Assembly (NCBI GenBank): GCA_033980235.1
Contig: CM067075.1
Coordinates: 22,215,011 to 22,279,010 of the forward strand
Direction: 5' to 3'
Source of the DNA: Diadema setosum
Taxonomy: Eukaryota > Echinodermata > Echinoidea > Diadematoida > Diadematidae
Length of the DNA stretch: 64,000 bases
Position numbers and translations under genes: made by a program. The number at the start of each line of letters is the position of its first letter. Position 1 is the stretch's first letter. The notes beneath the pieces were generated by a model. The model made no database searches, was not told where the DNA came from, and worked only from the letters and a program-made list of their open reading frames with translations. Of this stretch, positions 38,250-51,362 are shown piece by piece.

Positions 38250-38470
38250 ATGATAATAGGAAGAAGGTGATGAAAAAGGAGAAGAATGAAAATGAGGGAA
38301 ACAGAGAGGAAGAAGAAGAGATAAGGTATATTTCCAGGAGGAGCAGAAGAAGAAAATGTAAACAGAGAAGAGCAGAAGTGAAGCTGGCAGACGTAAGAAA
38401 AAAGAAATAAAAGAAGAAAAAAAAAACAATGGAAAAGGAGAATTCAAAAAAAGGAGAAGGAGAAGAATTT
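38250..38470. repeat. Purine-rich (GA) tract
   Basis: Almost entirely G and A on the plus strand over about 220 bases. It lies within 400 bases upstream of the 38083 exon on the minus strand, where it would read as a long C/T tract. Confidence 0.85.
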
Positions 38471-38802
38471 AAAGGGAAGCAAAAAGTGATGGCAGGTCCT
38501 GGTGATGTCATAACGCAGAGGTTACACGCTGTAGGTGGTTATTCAGCATGATCAGTATTCAAATCATGATTGGAGAGACATTATGCTATACTGGGAATAT
38601 CAAGGGACAGAGCATATGTGACGGTGCATCACAAAACCAACAAAAAGTCGCACGCCCTGATTTTACGTGAGGACTCAAAATAGGCGAAATGAGTCCATGT
38701 TATACTCAGTGATATGACTGCCCTAGAGATGATAATCTTTTGATTCATGTTGGAAAGAATCTGATTTGTTGATGTGTGATTGATTTTCATAAATTCCAGT
38801 AA

Positions 38803-39855
38803 GTATCAACTGGTACTGGTACTCTCGAATGGTTTAAATCATACCTATCACACCATTCACAGTCTGTTCTTTTGAATGGTGTCACATCGTCTTCAAAGCC
38901 ATTAGGCTGTGGTGTACCTCAAGGCTCTGTTGGCGGGCCCACCCTTTTTTCTATCTATTTGATCAGTCTGCGGAAAATATTTCAAAGGCATTCTGTTCGG
39001 TATCATCTATATGCAGACGACATACAAGTTTTTGTATCTTTTCCACCACATCAAATCCAAGCATCTCATGCACTGCGCTGTCTAGAAAATTGCATCATTG
39101 ATATTGATGCTTGGATGAGGTCTAACTCATTGTTTCTAAACCACAGCAAGTGTGAATTTATCCTTTTTGGTTCTAAATCTCACTTGAATAAGTTGGATAT
39201 TAATTGTATTTCGATTGTAGGTAATGATATTCCTCTGTCAAAGTCATGTCGCAATCTGGGTGTTATGTTTGACTCTCACATGGCTATGTCCGATCAAATC
39301 ACCAACATTTCTAAATCAGTCCGTTATCAATTGCGCAATATTGGTTTTATTCGCAAGTATTTGACTCGCTCTGCCACGGCAAAACTTGTTCATGCACTTA
39401 TTTCTTCACGCCTTGATTTTGGTAATGGTTTGTTTTTCAATCTACCAAACTCGCAAATTGCCCAATTACAAAAGCTACAAAATGCCGCTGCACGTATTGT
39501 TTCTTTGTCAAGTAAACGCAGTCATATCACACCTATCCTGAAGAGTCTTCATTGGTTGCCTGTACAGGAGCGTATTCGGTTTAAGATACTTCTTTTGGTG
39601 TATCATGTTATTGAGGGAACAGCTCCTGATTACAATGTTTGTTTGTTTCGTCAATACCAACCTTCACGAACTCTTCGATCCTCAACTTCAGGTCTCTTAC
39701 ATATTCCGTTTTCTAGGAAATCTTGGGGGGAACGAGCTTTCGCTCACGCTGGACCAACACTGTGGAATTCACTTCCTCGTGAGCTGAAAGACTCAAGCTC
39801 TATAACATCTTTCAGGAGTAATTTAAAATCATATCTGTTTAGCAGTGCATTTTGA
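38803..39855 (+). CDS. LINE ORF2 C-terminal fragment: reverse transcriptase
   Basis: About 350 codons are open from 38803 to a TGA at 39853-39855. Early residues LEWFKSYLSHHSQSV are followed by the RT motif GVPQGSVGGPTLFSIYL and then YADDIQVF, where YADD is the RT active-site pair of aspartates. The C-terminal thumb/connection region has QLQKLQNAAARIV, HWLPVQERIRFKILL and WGERAFAHAGPTLWNSLP, all typical of L2/CR1-like elements. One odd point is GSVGGPTLF, where family members usually have GSVLGPLLF. There is no start codon of its own and no endonuclease, so it is a remnant, but the lack of stops or frameshifts suggests a recent insertion. Confidence 0.88.
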   Translation, partial: VSTGTGTLEWFKSYLSHHSQSVLLNGVTSSSKPLGCGVPQGSVGGPTLFSIYLISLRKIFQRHSVRYHLYADDIQVFVSFPPHQIQASHALRCLENCIIDIDAWMRSNSLFLNHSKCEFILFGSKSHLNKLDINCISIVGNDIPLSKSCRNLGVMFDSHMAMSDQITNISKSVRYQLRNIGFIRKYLTRSATAKLVHALISSRLDFGNGLFFNLPNSQIAQLQKLQNAAARIVSLSSKRSHITPILKSLHWLPVQERIRFKILLLVYHVIEGTAPDYNVCLFRQYQPSRTLRSSTSGLLHIPFSRKSWGERAFAHAGPTLWNSLPRELKDSSSITSFRSNLKSYLFSSAF

Positions 39856-40046
39856 AGACCAGTGTCTTTTGAAGACAGACTTTCATGTCTTTTTTTTTTC
39901 TGCTTCTTCTATTACTGTGATGTACTTGTATTTTCAATCTGTTTGCTTTGATGTACAGTTGTAAAGCGCCTTGAGCATTTAATCAAAGTGGAGAACGGCG
40001 CTATAGAAATTGTATGTATTATTATTATTATTTTATTATTATTACT
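38803..40046 (+). mobile_element. 5'-truncated L2/CR1-type non-LTR retrotransposon
   Basis: The element covers the last part of a reverse-transcriptase ORF, a short 3' UTR and a microsatellite tail. The UTR contains GTAAAGCGCCTTGAG and a later GGCGCTATAGAAAT, and the tail is ATT triplets, as in L2/CR1-like LINEs from family knowledge. The endonuclease and early RT motifs are missing. A TAA lies directly before 38803, near the probable 5' truncation. No target-site duplication was identified, as expected for many truncated CR1/L2 copies. Orientation is opposite to the host gene. Confidence 0.88.
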
Positions 40047-40553
40047 ACATTGTACATCCTTCATGTGAAAGGCCTCAAACAGCATCTCTGCTATTCCAGA
40101 AATGCAAAATGCAATTTAATGAGAGTGTTCAGGCAGGAATATGTTGTATAAATCCATACGCTGTGTAGTATTTCAAAACAATGCTCAAAACATTGTTTTG
40201 ACATATGATGTATATTCATAATGTATGACATATCAAAATGTGGTGAAAGAGACACACAAAGGCATTCCATATCCATACAACAAATGTCAAGTAACATGAT
40301 CAGAATGGCCTGTTAGACATATTTATTAAAAATGCCATACCCACTTATAGCAATGAAATTCAGGTGGTAAATTTTTAATCACTCTATGCTTGATTTTGCT
40401 CCCTGATTGGCTGTCTGAATGTATGTGTCTTTACAAAAATGCCTCTTTCTCTATTGACTTTGGCAAAGAGTTTCTATCAAAATCTAGAACAATGGGATGG
40501 TAATTAAGATAGGATAATGTCATGATTTTCAGGAGATGAATGGAAGTACAGCA

Positions 40554-40766
40554 TACTGTAGAAGTGGATACTTTTGTGCGAGTAATTTTTCGCGCTCTGC
40601 CAAGTGAGATGAGTTTCACTTGCTTTTAATTCCGCAGGATCAAGACATTCCATAGTGGTACACACAGCAAGAAAAAATATTTGTGTGCTTTTATTTTTTC
40701 ATGCTAGTTTCTGGTCACATGAAATATGCAAAAATTTCCTCACTGCAAAATTTCCACTTCTACAGT
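40554..40766. mobile_element. TACTGTA MITE (copy 4, best preserved)
   Basis: Ends TACTGTAGAAGTGGATA and TTTCCACTTCTACAGT, a clear inverted repeat. The interior includes tttttcgcgctc and no ORF. Confidence 0.8.
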
Positions 40767-42198
40767 TTATCAGGCTTTGCTTTATGAATAACAGCATATC
40801 TATTCAAAATGCACTCCTTGAAGGCCTTCTAGATAATTGGTACACATCACGAAGGAATGATTTAGGAGATGGCCAAAGTGTTGGACAGACAATACAATAC
40901 CTGACCAAAAAGCCTTTGACAGTAGAGATGTGCATGAATTTGAGCTTTCCTGTACGAACAATCCACATCAGAACAAGGTTTCTGAATTCTGATTTGATTC
41001 ACTTCATTCTACTTCATTTCCTTTTGTTTCTATCAAAATAACACGAAAGTAACAAATTGTGGCATATACATAAACATATCTGGAAGGACCCTCCCCCCCC
41101 CCTAATAAAAGGGAAGGAGAGCTTGTGAAACGTGTATGTAGAAATTAGCGAGCAAATTTCATCCCTGCAGTCAAAACCGGCCACATAATAAGTAAGGCCC
41201 CAGCACAAGCCACACGAAAGGGGGAAAAAAAGAAGAAAATAAAAAGGAAAGAAAGAGAGAGGCTAAAAAAAGAAACCCAAAACAAAAACCACCTTAGGCT
41301 GTGCATCTAACCTTCAGAGCTCCCCAACCCTATGCAAACACACAAGCTGCGCTTTCACAACATTTCGCAGGCGCCGTTCCCTCTCACATGCATTTCTCTT
41401 TCACCCCCCACCCCTCCATCCAACCTCATCCTCATCCCTTCCCCCTCCCTACATCAAGCAGACTTTACATTCACAAATATTCAGCATCTCGGCGGGATGC
41501 ACTCAACCATACTCCTTCTCCCCTAATGGAAGGGGGGAGGAACTTTGACGGAGATAAATTTGCCAGGGGTAGTGGTACTCCAGTTGGGGACGCGGAAGAC
41601 GTGCGTTACTGTGTTACCGGGTCAGGATATAACTGATGCGTTGCCACGGAGCCGAGATGGTATACCCAAAGGTCCCTTTTCTTTATGACATCTTCAACAC
41701 AAATTAATTCTGTCTTGTCTGCACTGAAAACAGAACTGAACGAGGATGAATTCACGACATCCACGCACAGAGTCTAGCGGAATGCCCTATCACTCTTCCG
41801 GCCCCAGTATTTATAACTATTCAGCCTCAAGAATCGCATTCATTCTGAACACGTAATCTTTGACCCCATTTACACTACAGGCTTGGCCCGGGTTCAATTG
41901 CTTGGTTCGACCCTACAATTTTGGGGTATTTACACGCGGAAATCGGGCCGCAGCTGAGTTTGACTTTCTCCATCCCGCTGTTGTAGTGCGTGACAAGTGA
42001 AAAGTTAGAACTTTCTGCCTATAATGACATAAAAATGCTTGAAAGGGAATGAACTGATGACTTTTTAAGTAAAAGGGATATTCACTGTGATGAAAATAAC
42101 AATAAAATCTATTTTAAAAAATGGCAGATAACTGGCAGATAACTGGGAAAGCTAAAGATATCCCGCCTGAAATGTAAAAGGACACAGAGGATAGTAGA

Positions 42199-42242
42199 TG
42201 CTCCTCACTTTCCCTTTGAATGCTCCTCACTTTCCCTTTGAA
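42199..42242. repeat. 22-bp direct duplication
   Basis: tgctcctcactttcccttt-gaa occurs twice in tandem. Confidence 0.85.
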
Positions 42243-42548
42243 TTTGGGTGCATTGGTGATTAGGTAACTACAAGACGAGTGCTGGCATGATTTCCAAACA
42301 AGATTTGCGCATGCGATCACGCACTGCACAAAACTAATGAAAGAGCCCATCATTATGTAATGAAGATACATTTTGGGTCGAGTCTCTGTCGAGGAGCACA
42401 CAGAAAAACTGTGCAGCTCATACTACTTTGGGCTCTGTATGAGTTGCCCACAGTGCACTGCTTTTTTAGTGGATCCCTCATTTTTCTCTCAGAACATAGA
42501 TACAATAACAAGTTTGGTTTGAAACTAAGCATAGATGCTTTTAATTTG

Positions 42549-42641
42549 TTAACCCGTTGAAGACGAGTCCCAAGAATACTCGGGCAGGTGTCTATGGGAA
42601 GTGCGTGTTGTAGCAAAATCAGTCCGTCCTCAACTGGTTAA
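42549..42641. mobile_element. 93-bp TTAACC MITE (copy 5, reversed)
   Basis: Ends TTAACCCGTTGAAGACGAG and CGTCCTCAACTGGTTAA. Inverted relative to the copy at 13130. Confidence 0.85.
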
Positions 42642-42644
42642 TTA

Positions 42645-42772
42645 CCCCTAATTTTTAATCTTTTTCATACAGTCAGTCAGTGTGTGCTCAAGATCATTGG
42701 TAATTTTCTTACATTATATCTATGTTCTGTGGAAGAAAGTGAAAAATGAATTGAACTGAACAGAACTGAATT
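42645..42772 (+). mobile_element. Possible LINE 3' tail
   Basis: Ends tctgtggaagaaagtg then gaattgaactgaacagaactg, similar in layout to the tail at 19000-19096. Short and uncertain. Confidence 0.35.
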
Positions 42773-43462
42773 CAGCCACAGCTTTGGTGTGAACAGGGTA
42801 CGCGCTCGCAGAGGGGCCATTCTGAGCAAGAGAATTTTGTTCCTATACAGCATGTGTGGTCCAACACCATCTGCTGTATCAGATTGACTACACTTCCGAT
42901 GGAGTAAACACCATCAGACATACGCACAAAAACGAAACAAAAACAAAAACAAAAACTGTTTATGGCTGCACTTGTACACATGATGGCAGGGCTGCCACTT
43001 TCTGCAGAATGGAAAAACTTATTGAAACACACTGAAATACATATTCTGAAAGCAAAGGTCATATTTCCATTCTAAAACAGGAGGATCATGCATATGAAGT
43101 GTGCTAAATCAAATTCCCCCCAAAACCCACAACACCCTTATCACTTTAAAAAACTATTTTCATATTTTTGATGAACAAAGACTAACCATAAAAAAATATG
43201 AGGTGCCAGCTCTGCAATATACAGTGTACCTCTTTGGCAATCTCAAGATGAATACTGGTAATACTGTGGTGGATATTAGAATATGGAGAAGGTACTGTGC
43301 TGCGCCTTCACTCCACAGCGCTTTATTTCATCCTCTTCAATACACTCATATTTGATTCCCCACTCGACTCATCTTAGTTTCTAGAGTTCTTAAAATGCAA
43401 ATTAACATGAAGAGCCAACATCAACAAGTGTGTACAACGAGTCCTTTATCAGAACACAGAAA

Positions 43463-43555
43463 TTAGCCTGTTGAGGACGAGTCTCGATTATCCTCGGGAA
43501 AGTGTTTATGGGAAAGGCATGTTGTAGCAAAATCAGCCCATCCTCAAAGGGTTAA
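43463..43555. mobile_element. 93-bp TTAACC MITE (copy 6, reversed)
   Basis: Left end TTAGCCTGTTGAGGACGAG, right end CCTCAAAGGGTTAA. It ends only about 15 bases from the TTAAAGGTCC MITE at 43571. Confidence 0.8.
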
Positions 43556-43570
43556 CAGCAAATCATTTTA

Positions 43571-43937
43571 TTAAAGGTCCAGTATACCTTTGGGAGCAGT
43601 GATTTTAAAAATGTTCAAGATATTTCATGTGATGCATATGCGTAGGTCTGTTGTATCACAAAACATCCTACCATATAAAATTTTCGCAACAAAGCCTAAA
43701 ATATAAGGAGATATCAGTATTTTTCTCAAGATACCATAACTGTACACGGTTTAGTCTGGAAGTATTCGTATTATAACTATTGTTCACATTTTGTGTACTT
43801 AGCAATACTTAACATCAATTACATGGACTCAGATTTTTACAGTGGTTGTTTCTGTCCCTCACTCACACTTTAGAACTATTTTAAAGCACTAATGCTTGGT
43901 TTTTGTTTCATCTGCAAATGGTGAATTATGCCTTTAA
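43571..43937. mobile_element. TTAAAGGTCC MITE (copy 1)
   Basis: Starts TTAAAGGTCCAGTATACC and ends GAATTATGCCTTTAA. About 367 bases with no ORF. Other copies lie at 16254-16621 (same direction) and 48793-49166 (opposite direction). Confidence 0.8.
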
Positions 43938-44595
43938 ATTAAATTTTGTTCGATGAAATACAATGGCAGAGCTTCAGTGCAAGAGTAAGCAATCTAGACT
44001 TCAATGTACATTGTAATACACTGTACTTTATCCTACAATTTCAATGGCATGCACTGACAGACACTTTAAAAAAATTCTGAATTGCTTTATGGCTTAATAC
44101 AAGCCCTAGGGGCTACATGTGCCACACCATAAAAATCCTGCCCAGTATTGTCAATACAACTTGATTTAACGGTACGGGTCACACTTCTGAGACACTATTG
44201 ACAGATGACAGGGGCAAAAGGCCACTGTGATGCCAGAGGAGACAATATCCTTTCAGTTTGGGGGCAATTTTTTGTTTTGTTTTGGTTTTTTGTTGGTGAG
44301 ATCATTGCATTCAGAAGCAGAGAAATGCAGTTCTCATATTCATGACATTTATAGATATTTCCCTACTTGTCTTCACGATAGTCACATACAGCTTTCTCAG
44401 GGCAACGTATAACTTGTTGCTTTTTTCACATATTGTGTGGTACATTTTCATGTACTTATTGCCTTGCTACAAGTCTCAATATCATCAACACTTTCCCTCT
44501 TCTTGAAATAGACCAACATATATAAAGTGACAAAAAGTATCACATCAATTTGTTTCCTAATCGAAACTTGTAAGAGGAAGTGAACAAAAAAAAAA

Positions 44596-44614
44596 ATATA
44601 TATATATATATATT
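44596..44614. repeat. TA dinucleotide tract
   Basis: Short run of TA units after a poly-A. Confidence 0.85.
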
Positions 44615-45830
44615 CATGGTGGAATTTTGGTGAACGGAAGAACGATACAATACAGAGTGGTATTAATTTACTCGCCAGGGCTGGGAGAAATGAATTTGCA
44701 ACCCTTCTTCTTTTGAAGTGACAATATTGTTATCCGTTGAGGCGCGGTACGAACAGTGGCTCCACAATCATATTACAAATTCAAAACTGCAAGAAATCCA
44801 TACAGGAAAACAATATACCCATCTCCGCGCGCCCCGCACACCAGGGACAGAATCAAATGCCCGCCTTTATACAAGAAATGTCAGATGTAATTATGTCTCC
44901 CTCTTCGCGGAGGTTCCCACGGATGTTGTCGCATCAATACGAGGGTCTTCCCCGGAGCGGATTTGACTTGACAACACTCTCGCGCTGTCCCTCCACGGAC
45001 GCCATTATTACGGGATTGATATTTCATACTCTTCCATCCATCCATCCCCATATCTATAAGTTAACACATGTGACCGTTTTTTTATGTAGCACTCTCCAGA
45101 TATTACTTATTTATGATTCTGGACCAGTTATGGGCAATGAGTGAGACCGAAAGAGGTTTACCAAGTTTACTTGGTCACCCTGTAATCATTTTGTCTCTGC
45201 AACTTCATAGAAACTTCTACGATTGACAAGGACACTAGGTATTTGCAAAATATGTTTTTATCATATAGACTTTTTAAAGATTTCATCTTTGTCAATGAAA
45301 CCATGGTGTACTTCATAAAATAATCTGTTACTTCTTATTACTGTGGATATGACAAGGATCTTTGATTTTAATTGCAAATCACTGAAAAAGATTCTATTTT
45401 CTTTTCTTTTTTCCTTGCTGTTTATGAACCAGTAGCAAGTTCCATGAAATGTGACACTGACTGACAGACCTAAAATAAATTCATAAAGTTTTGGTGCACT
45501 ATCATAAAAGATTGAAAATACAATTTCATCTTATTTTTCTACATGGGAAGATCCATCTCATGGGGGATGAATACGAAGAAAAAAAATCAATTAATATATT
45601 TTGAGCTTCATTTTCAAACTGGGAGACAACTTGATCCGGATTTAGACTTGTGAATATATGCTGCACATCTTTTTTTTTTTTTAATACTGACAAAAGATTC
45701 TTCTAGGGGGGGGGGGGGAGGTGAGAGAAAGAAGGGAAGGGCTGGAGTGAATCTAGTGGAGGTTTGCAAACTGATATTACATTAAATGCCCCATGAACAT
45801 AGACTATACCCATACGTCATTCACAAAACT

Positions 45831-46020
45831 ACTGTGAACATGTATATTTTTGCCCTGAGTGGCTGAAAAGCATTCATGGGTTCTTGAATTTACGCCGCAC
45901 GATTGCCAACCAATTCAAAATGTGCAGATATTATTGCTGGTTTTAGAATACACGCTAGCCAAAAGCAGCGCAAAATGTGCGAAAATTAATGCACTGTGAA
46001 AATATGTGCATTTACAGTAT
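45831..46020. mobile_element. TACTGTA-type MITE (copy 5)
   Basis: Left end ACTGTGAACATGTATATTTTTG and right end GAAAATATGTGCATTTACAGTA form an imperfect inverted repeat. Confidence 0.6.
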
Positions 46021-47045
46021 TATTTAATTGGCTTATTGACTGGAATATATTGACTTTACTAATTAAATGGTATGGACATGAAAATCCACCTTGATGTTAT
46101 CTCATACCCTTCATCTGCAGTTTGAACCTTAATATCAACCAAAATCCAATTTAGGTGATGTTGCAGAACTTTTTCTTTGAACTGAAATACCTGTTCTGAG
46201 GGTGTCATTATGCAACTAAGCATAAATCAACCACTTTCTGAACTTGAATAAAAAGTAGGAAACAGAATATACAAATGATATGAATGCAAAGAAAACTGGG
46301 GAAATGTCAAACTGGAAATAGCTGTATGGGCGAGCACATCAAAAGAAATCACTTTTTCCCCTAGTACAATGAGCATCATTTTTTACAATAATTTGATTAT
46401 CAAACTTGTGGCCTGCAGCAATGATTTTTGCTCTTAGACCTGCAATAATGAAATAAAGAATACAGCCTTATGATGTTTGGTTTCAAAGAGAACAGGTATG
46501 AAAAAAAGAATGAGACTCATATTCTATATACTAAAGGCCTTCAGCTATTTCAAAAACAGCCACCAGTATGGCAGTTGGCATTTGAATTGCAGTACATCAT
46601 GAAAGATATGAATAGCAGAGCTTTAAATAGCCACTGCTACAAAATGAGTGCAGTTTTCTGCTCTCATGTGTGTGCACATCCCTGGTAATATGAGCAGCTG
46701 AAATGAGCAGTGTGTGCTGACAAATTGCTCCTCCGAGGCTGTCTCATCTGTCCCCACCCCTCTCCTTGACTCCGCCCCTTTCTCCAGGCTCCCACACAAA
46801 GTTTTCCTTTCACATACCCCTTTCACACTCCACTTTTAACCACTGGGTATCTGTTGAACTCCTATAGATTCACTTGGAAAATTTCTAATAATCACATCAA
46901 TTATGAATTAATTGCATATTGATTTCTCTACCTATCTTTTGCCCCCCCCCCCACCCCAAAGGAGTGATGAAACCAAATGAAAACCACAAATGCGACATGC
47001 AGACCCTATGGTCTGCTAGTTCTGTATTGGTGTTAGCTCAACAGC

Positions 47046-47490
47046 TTGGGTAGTATGGCAGCAGCTTGTGTAATGCCACTTTAAAGGCAGCCTGTACGTG
47101 AATCCATCAGCATTTTCAATGGTGCTTCAATGGTCGAGGCTCTCAGGTCTTGCATAATCTTCCCTTCAATCCTTGTTGAACAATATTGGCAGTTATTTGG
47201 GTAGTGTGGCAGCATGTGTGTTGCCACTGGAAAGGCAGCATGTGTGAATTCACCAGAGTGCTTTCAATGAGGGTTCAATGGTAGAGCCACTCAGATCTGG
47301 CATCATCTTCCCTTGAATCACCATTGAATAAACAGCAGTTATTTGGGTAGTATGGCTGCATGTGTGTTGCCACTGGAAAGGCAGTGTGTGTAAATCAATC
47401 ACTTTTTTCAATGATGGTTCAATGGTAAAGCCCCTCAGGCCTTGCGTAATCATCCCTTGAACCACCATTGACCAGTAGGCAGTTATACCC
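47046..47490. repeat. Three-copy tandem repeat, about 146-151 bp
   Basis: The motif gggtagtatggc recurs at 47048, 47199 and 47345, each followed by gccactggaaaggcag, ggttcaatggt and tcccttgaa. Confidence 0.8.
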
Positions 47491-48792
47491 CAGAGGAGAG
47501 GACAATAACTCTGGCTCAAACCTGGCTGAAACTGTCATCATTGTTTTATTCGTGTCTTACCAAAACTGACTGTTTTTAGACCAACGAAACCCAAAAGGTG
47601 CAGTTGTGTGCACTTCAGTTGAAAATGGCCCAGTATGAAAGGGGCATCAGGTATTTTCCCTCTTGGTTGTATCTCCATTTGTATATTATCGGTCTTAGGA
47701 GGGCATCAGAGGTAGTCCCAATCTGGGTCAATATTTACCCTCTATTGGGCCGCGGGACTGATCTGCCGGCAATTCCCAGATTTTATTGCGGATGATGCAT
47801 GGATGGAACTCAACACTGACTGCCACACCAGACCATCTTGTCTGCGCTTTACTTTGAGTTTAACTTTAGCTCTTTCTATGACATAGATTGAGATATTACT
47901 CTATTCAGAGGCATTACGGTTTATCGGTCTGCATTTTGATTTTTTATTACCTTTGTCCCCCCCCCCCTTTTTTTTTGGGGGGGGGGGGCAATTTTTATGT
48001 GTCAGAGGGTAGAAAGGCAATAGAAGATCATGTGGAGCAGTATTAAAGCTGTTATTGCTCTAACACTGGTCTCTTTACATTGAGTCTACTTCCCATTTCA
48101 CTCGACAGTATGACCAGGACATGAAAGTTTATGACTAGGATTAAGACTCTGGGATTTGGATCAGCGGTAAAAGTAGAATCCAGGTTTCCACATGTATCTT
48201 CATCTGAGTCAAGTTTGAGTGTAAATTGTAGAATGAGGGATTGTTTAGGCACTGATGTATCAAATTAAATAGCAAAACAGGAGCAGACAAAATGATTATA
48301 AATTCATTTAATTAACAGTGTCTTATTCCACTTCAACAAATAAATAGACAGCGATTATAACAGTTGGGTAAATGAATAAATTTTCATAAATTCTTCTTGA
48401 TGGAAAATGGAAATTAAATTAATAGAACATGTCTGCTGCATATAAGGCATCTTCTAAAGAAAGCCAACACAAATATGGGCAGCATGTGTGATTATAATGC
48501 TGTCTCATTTAACCATAATAAAGTGCCAAGGACTTTGACAGCATGTGCAAACCCATGGGGTTTACAATGCCAATAAGCACTCCAAGCACACAAAGGGTCA
48601 AAGTTAAGATACCCCAATGAGATGATACAAGTAGTCAAAGGTTTGGTCTCGATATCAATTTTTGCATCGCATCTCAGAACTGCTGCATTAATGTGTTGGT
48701 TGAAAGATGCCTCCTTTTCCTGGAGCACAATACATCTCCTTTTCGGCATTTTTTGTTGTTGTTGTCCTGCTGTTCATCACTACACTTTGGCT

Positions 48793-49166
48793 TTAAAGGC
48801 ATAATTTACCATTTGCAGATGAAACAAAAACCCAGTATTAGTGCTTTATATAGTTTAGAATAGTTCTAAAATGTGAGTTTGGGATAGAAACAACCACTGT
48901 AAAAATTTGAATCTGTATAACCGATGTGAAATAATGTCAAATACACAAAATGTGAACAATAGTTACAATAAAAATTTCCAGACTAAACCATCCACAGTTA
49001 TGGTTTAATGAGAAAAATACTGATATCTCCTTATATTTTAGGCTTTATTGAGAAAATTTCATGTGGTAGGATGTTTTGTGATACAACTGACCTACACATA
49101 TACATCAAATGTGATATCTTGAACATTTCATAAATCACTGTTTCCAAAGGTAAACAGGACCTTTAA
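48793..49166. mobile_element. TTAAAGGTCC MITE (copy 2, reversed)
   Basis: Reverse-oriented copy of the 43571 element. It starts TTAAAGGCATAATTTACC and ends CAGGACCTTTAA. Confidence 0.8.
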
Positions 49167-50944
49167 CATCATGAGGTGTTAACCTGGTTGAAAAACAGAC
49201 AACTATAACAGATGAAACCAAGAAACGGTATGACTTTTGTTTTTCCTCGAGTCGTGCTACTTTCACGTGGAGCTGAAGACAAAGCAATGCATCTTGAACC
49301 CAGCGAAATGAAAATTTTTACCTCTGACAATTTGTGAAAAGAGCCACAAAGAAATGAAGAAAAACATTATGTGTTTGTTATAATACAATATCTTTTTAAT
49401 ATCTCTACATTGTACCTCTGACAACTTGAGAATACAGCAACAATGATAAGAAGTAAAACATTTCACGTTCGATATACACTGTCTTCAATAATCTCCATTT
49501 CTATATATCAATGAAGAAAAAAAAAATAAGAAGATACTCACTGTATCAAGACTATCACTATCGAGGGAAATCTTTTTTTTTTCTTCTTTTTTTCCAGGGC
49601 AGAGGCATAGACCACAAATCAATAGTGCTAAATGGCTACATCTCAATTTCGAGACCACAATCGGCCTCTCGTTCGTTTCAGCTGGCGGAATCTAGAGTGT
49701 TTACCCCCGGTGCCCCATCACACAACTCCCCGCTATGAGACGGCTCAAAACTCCTGTTTGAACGACGGTGAAAAAAAAAAGGACAACATAAGCCCTCAGA
49801 CAGGGAGAGCGAGGTGTGTGACAGAATACTGCATTTCTATCAGTGCTTGTATAGAGATATTCTCGCTTGATTTAGAAAACTGTGCATGGAATGAATTTGA
49901 GCTACGCAAGCCTCATTTGAATGTCTATTTGGAAAAAAAAGAAAGAAGAAATGCATATTCAGCCAAACACTTGTTTTGTACGGATTGCTTTTCATGAAGG
50001 GTTATCACATGTAAACCAAGTTGTATCACAGTTGCCACGGTAACCACACTTGTTACTGAATTATTTCTGTATCACATGGTTAATACTACAAATATAATTA
50101 CAAGCATATTTCTATTAACATTACTAATACTTAAAATGGCTTACAGGAAATATTAATAATTCAATATCATGATGATCTCGAATCCTGACATGACATGCGA
50201 ATAAAATATATACAGGAAAACACTTTCAGACAATTTTCTTGCTACAACTGACATTACTATTAAACTGTAGGAGACTGCCATCACAAGCACTGCATTGAAT
50301 AGTGTGACGGTTTCATGGGAATGAATAGGGGCAAAGTTAAAAAAGTTTAAAAAACATGCACTGCTATGCTCCAATAATGATGAAACACAGTTGATATCAA
50401 ACTCAGTTTTAACCCTACACTTGTAGAAACCCCATTCCAGTGATCATGCCCGGTCAAATCTTTTTGGCATAATTCTACTATATTTTGAATCAAAAAGATT
50501 ATCCTCCAGTGATTTGATAAAAGAGCTTCACATTATTCATGATGCATACTGTATTTTCAATTATTGAAATTGTTATTATATAGCGTGCTTGACACTCAGT
50601 GGTATAACATTTGGAAAATGATGTCACTTTTAATCACAATCTTTCTTTCAATAAGTACACTACTTGTGAAATGATGTCACAGGCTAAACTTGTGATGAAC
50701 AATCAACTCCTCCAAAAATATAAGTATTCAGCAGCCATATGAGAGCTCGTATACCTGACATGGGCAACTCTTGCAGTGTCAATGCTATCACATTTTTCAA
50801 TTTCCCATCACTGGCTCTGTGGCCAGTGGCCAGATTCCGATCTCCCTCTTTTGTTGAAAATTTTGTTATCCAAAACAGGAAACACAGATACCCTGCCTCA
50901 TTTCACGTTTCCGATTAAAACTATGGGCTTCTGTGCCTCCAATA

Positions 50945-51362
50945 CAGTTCGACCTCGATTATCAGGCCATGTCGGGGAACGGCGCTCATCCAGATATGGG
51001 AGACACAATGTTAATGGATATAGCTGCCGTCCAAGCTGCCGTCCCAGTGCACTGGCAGCTAGGCAGGTAGCGTACCCCGCAACGGTGGAGTAATCTATGC
51101 CAGCCTGTGTAAAATTGTAGTCCCTTCTTCACAAAAATAAAGTATATCTTTACGTGAAAATCATACATGTTTTACCTCATTAGATATTGAGAAACCTATC
51201 ATGCACATCTAATGAAATTAGTGAAATAGATCCAAGAAAAGATGTTGAAGTCACTGTTTTTTTCTCAATTTTCGGATGAAAAAACAGTCCTTCACTGCTT
51301 GAACGTGTCCGGATAATAGAAATTTCCGGATAAAAGGAGGCCGGGGGATCAAGGTCGAACTG
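50945..51362. mobile_element. pogo-like (Tc1/mariner superfamily) MITE with TA flanks
   Basis: Begins CAGTTCGACCTCGATTATC and ends GATCAAGGTCGAACTG. It is flanked on both sides by TA (50943-50944 and 51363-51364). Near the right end are ccggataatag and ccggataaaag. The CAGT...ACTG termini, the TTATCCGG-like subterminal motif and the TA target site are known features of pogo/Tigger elements. No transposase remains. Confidence 0.8.

Noticed and set aside
38208..38511. Ser/Phe/Leu-rich minus-strand frames
   Set aside because: Translation of the purine-rich tract.
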